NCBI GenBank assembly: GCA_051453625.1
Contig: JBOZIK010000001.1
Location: forward strand, 175,121,397-175,185,396
Length of the DNA stretch: 64,000 nt
Reading direction: 5' to 3'
Origin: Welwitschia mirabilis
Taxonomy: Eukaryota; Gnetophyta; Gnetopsida; Welwitschiales
Shown: in pieces, positions 61,185 through 64,000 of the stretch
Numbering within the stretch: position 1 is the first letter of the stretch
Layout: every line of letters begins with the position of its first letter
Notes under the pieces: model-generated
What the model saw: only the letters and a program-made list of their open reading frames with translations
Database searches by the model: none
Told to the model about the DNA's origin: nothing
Position numbers and translations under genes: made by a program

Positions 61185-62500
61185 AAGGATGATCTCTTGT
61201 GCAACTTCAATTTTTAGATAAGTTTATTAGTCCCTTTTCTATTCATTAATATCCTTTCTTAAATTTTAATATAGAATGTAAAACTGGAAATAAAAAAGGA
61301 AACAAGATACATTATTTTTCTAAATTACTATATTTATTGGATGAACTTATGTTGGTAAATTACTAAGTTTCTAAGTAATTATTCAAGGAACTTATAATGA
61401 TAGAATGATAACTCCCTAATTAAAAACTTCTCTGATCATTTAAGCCATAAAGGATAATTACATTAGAACATTTAGTTTATTTTGTGGAACACTCAAGATG
61501 AGGAAATCTTCTCATATTTTGGCTAGTGTAACATGCAAATCATCTTATTTTGCTTCATCCAAATATCTGAGTAAATGTTAATTAAATATTTTTATATATT
61601 CATTAAAAGGAAAATTAAGAGAACAAATATAATTAATAATAGATCATCCAAACCAACTTTAAAGTTACACTTTAAGATTCTAAAGGAAAAACATAAGATT
61701 AAAAGTATGTTTACAGTTAATGTATGGATAACTTGAGCTACAAAATAGTGTTATCAATTAGAAATCATAGGTTACATAGTTCCTAGCATAACATAATGAA
61801 CATTTAATTCTACATAATTGCATGGTTTTTCCTATTAGACAAAAAGTTCCCTTCTGAATTAAAGTATGCCACAAATAATACCAACTTTTGCAAGTGCATT
61901 CTCTCCCCCACTGTGATGACGGTTTGAACTATACCATTTCAAATCCAACACTTGTAGTTATAATAAAATAAAATAGTTAGAATCTTCATTAAACTAGCTC
62001 TCATATATCGGAAAAAGCATTGAAACAATCGTTAATATCAAGCTTATGAAATATAAGTTGTGGAGTTTCTTGGCAACTAATGGAAAAGACGTTTACTTGT
62101 TTAAATTATGGCTATGGTAACTTCTTCTTTCACAAAGTACATTCTACATACATCTGTTTTGTGGATCGAGCATGTTGCTTACCATACAATCACAACATTT
62201 ATGGTTATGAAAATAAAACAAATACCTTTCAAGAAACTTAGACCTAAGGAACCTCTAAGCCAAACTCCTCCATAACTACATACTGTTCCTATGCTTTAAC
62301 AACAAATTAGAGAGCTCGAGGTACAAATTTAATGTAAATTATCTCTCTCTTGAGTAGTTTCAAGCACTTTAAGAATGAAGTTATAGCATGACAAGTCTTT
62401 GTAAGAAAGCTAAACTTAAATCAATGGAACTCATGAAAATAAAAAGCACCAAAATCTATTGAAAGAAATGCAAAGAATCTGGTATAACAGATTTCTAAAG
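61185..62500. other. AT-rich region, no gene recognised
   Basis: No coding or RNA signal seen. Confidence 0.5.
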
Positions 62501-63450
62501 GAATCCAAGAAATCAAAACCAACCATTTAGGAAGGAGGAGTTTGTATCTAAATAACAACTAAGAAAAATTTCATTTCAAATAAGGAAAACCTAATGAAGG
62601 TTGTATGCCTTCTTTGCCATTAAAAAAAGGGGGTAGGGACATCAAACATAAAATGGCCACGTGTTTCTTCGAAGCAGGCTCACAATGAAAATAGGAAATA
62701 CCTTCGGCTTGAAACACAGTTGTCCTTGGATAACTAATGCTAGCGCTGTGAGCAAGAAAGAAGCACTGAAAAATGCCATAAGAGGTAAAATTATGCAGGG
62801 AATACATGACACCATAGTTACTATAGCACTGTAAATGTTATACGGAAGTTGCAGTTGCAAGAAAGGAGAAGTTAACGGAAGAGAACTCCGTTAATGCCAA
62901 AGAGAGGTACCCCCAGTGCTGAGAGCCTTTTCCTATTTGAACTTCACCACAGGAGAACAGACACCACAGTTGTGAGATAAGCGCCATGGTTGCAAAAAAT
63001 CAGTGCGGCACAGGAACCACGATAGTGAGCTGACCATTGCAGTCATAAAAACGGATGTGGTTATTGCATAATCGATGTTGTGAGTAGGGAGGTAGACCTT
63101 GAAGGAGATAAAACGGGTTCTTAACATCATGAGAAATGGAAAAATGCACTGAGAGTGGAAAAGGAGGTTCTGTGAGAAGGAAGATGGCTACACAGGAGCC
63201 ATTAATGTTGAGGAAGGACACCAAGCTACCATGAGAAGCATCCTTAATGCTACAAGCAAATGCAAGCAAATGTAAGGGAAGGAACATAGGGAGAGAGATT
63301 GGCCTTATGGGAGGGGCTGCGTGGATGGAGGGTAAGCCCCTAGATTGAGGAGGAGGCCTACATGATGGACATATGTTTGTCATGCAATAAAATAATCTGA
63401 AAAGAAGGGAAAAACTACCTTAACAGAAATTTCAAATTATATAATTCTAT
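62501..63450. other. GC-richer, host-like segment
   Basis: Balanced composition with several open frames on the minus strand (the longest 63383-63000, proline/serine-rich near its start); none was recognised. It holds a perfect 8-bp inverted repeat, TTAACGGA/TCCGTTAA (62872-62894). It is purine-rich on plus, like the 58-59 kb island, but no sequence match between them was seen. Confidence 0.4.
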
Positions 63451-63578
63451 GATAAGTGGGGCATAAAGGAAGAGGCCCACTTGGCATACATTTCTTGGTA
63501 CAAGTGTGATGCTTGAAACATGAGCTAGATACATTTGAAAAACCGTGAAATTATTATTAGAAGTATGTATTACTATCA

Positions 63579-64000
63579 TGTCTAGAAGGTTAGAAACCCT
63601 CCTTAGTTACTTTGATAAATAATTAAATATTAAATTTTTTTTTCTAGTAATTAATAATTTTATTTTCTAGTTGAAAAATAATAGAATCTACAATACAAGT
63701 AATAGTAGAATTAAACACAATTACAAAATATTACATTAAAATCTATTAAAGATTAACTTAGAGTTATCATTTTGTTAGGGATTTAGTTTCTTTTGGAGTT
63801 TAATATTGATTATGCATAATTTTCTATTAGATGCAATTTAACACCAGAGTTTTTGATGTATTGTAGATTTTCGCAATTGTAGCTTGGCATTAATTTTCTT
63901 AACTTTATTATATTCATGCACTGGTATTTACATGTGATCTTAGGCATTAGTTCATGTTATTTATTTCATGCAGTTGAAATGATTTATCATATAGTGTTCT
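63579..64000 (+). repeat. LTR copy E of the 2.2-kb family (5' start, runs off the window)
   Basis: It starts TGTCTAGAAGGTTAG. It then follows copy B through CTCCTTAGTTACTTTGATAA, CTATTAGATGCAATTTAACA and TTATTTCATGCAGTTGAAAT up to the window end. Confidence 0.65.

Noticed and set aside
1-64000. CRISPR arrays, bacterial operons, rRNA or tRNA genes
   Set aside because: No regularly spaced repeats, no bacterial gene layout and no tRNA or rRNA sequence were recognised; the DNA is clearly plant transposon-rich. Met- and Asp-tRNA matches are primer-binding sites only.

Overview
This window looks like intergenic, transposon-filled DNA from a seed plant with a large, AT-rich genome; I cannot name the species. 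Three things support this: nested Ty1/copia and Ty3/gypsy LTR retrotransposons with plant-type primer-binding sites (initiator Met tRNA and Asp tRNA), heavy decay with many C-to-T type changes, and CpG kept only in a few GC-richer islands. No complete functional protein gene can be supported. Almost every recognisable protein is a broken retrotransposon protein. Five runs of N interrupt the window.

Layout. 1-13044: a minus-strand copia element that keeps gag but has no recognisable pol. Its gag reading frame is split by a second minus-strand copia element (3230-10756, LTRs of about 1.5 kb). 13243-21250: a plus-strand copia element of the same family as the inner one. 21780-23450: a minus-strand Athila-type Ty3/gypsy gag-protease remnant, containing a small GC-rich patch. 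23450-30060: AT-rich DNA with no gene seen, holding an old tandem duplication of about 374 bp. 31060-35980: a third, very decayed copia gag-pol on the plus strand. 38567-40372, 46186-47385, 54285-55373, about 59240-61184 (minus) and 63579-64000: five pieces of one LTR family of about 2.2 kb. 50733-54184: the 5' LTR, Asp-tRNA primer site and gag of an Athila/Tat-type gypsy element. Three GC-richer segments (41.0-44.3, 56.6-59.2 and 62.5-63.4 kb) are the only DNA that resembles single-copy host sequence; the best hint of a host gene is a short exon-like stretch at 41913-41979.

How the parts relate. The insertion order can be read from target-site duplications. The inner element lies inside the gag of the outer element, and the plus-strand element has its own duplication. 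The two elements of the inner family share a very short gag lacking capsid and zinc knuckle, while the outer element keeps capsid and knuckle but lacks pol. That is the most interesting structural observation here. Comparing element pairs also shows that two of the N runs are much longer than the sequence they replace.
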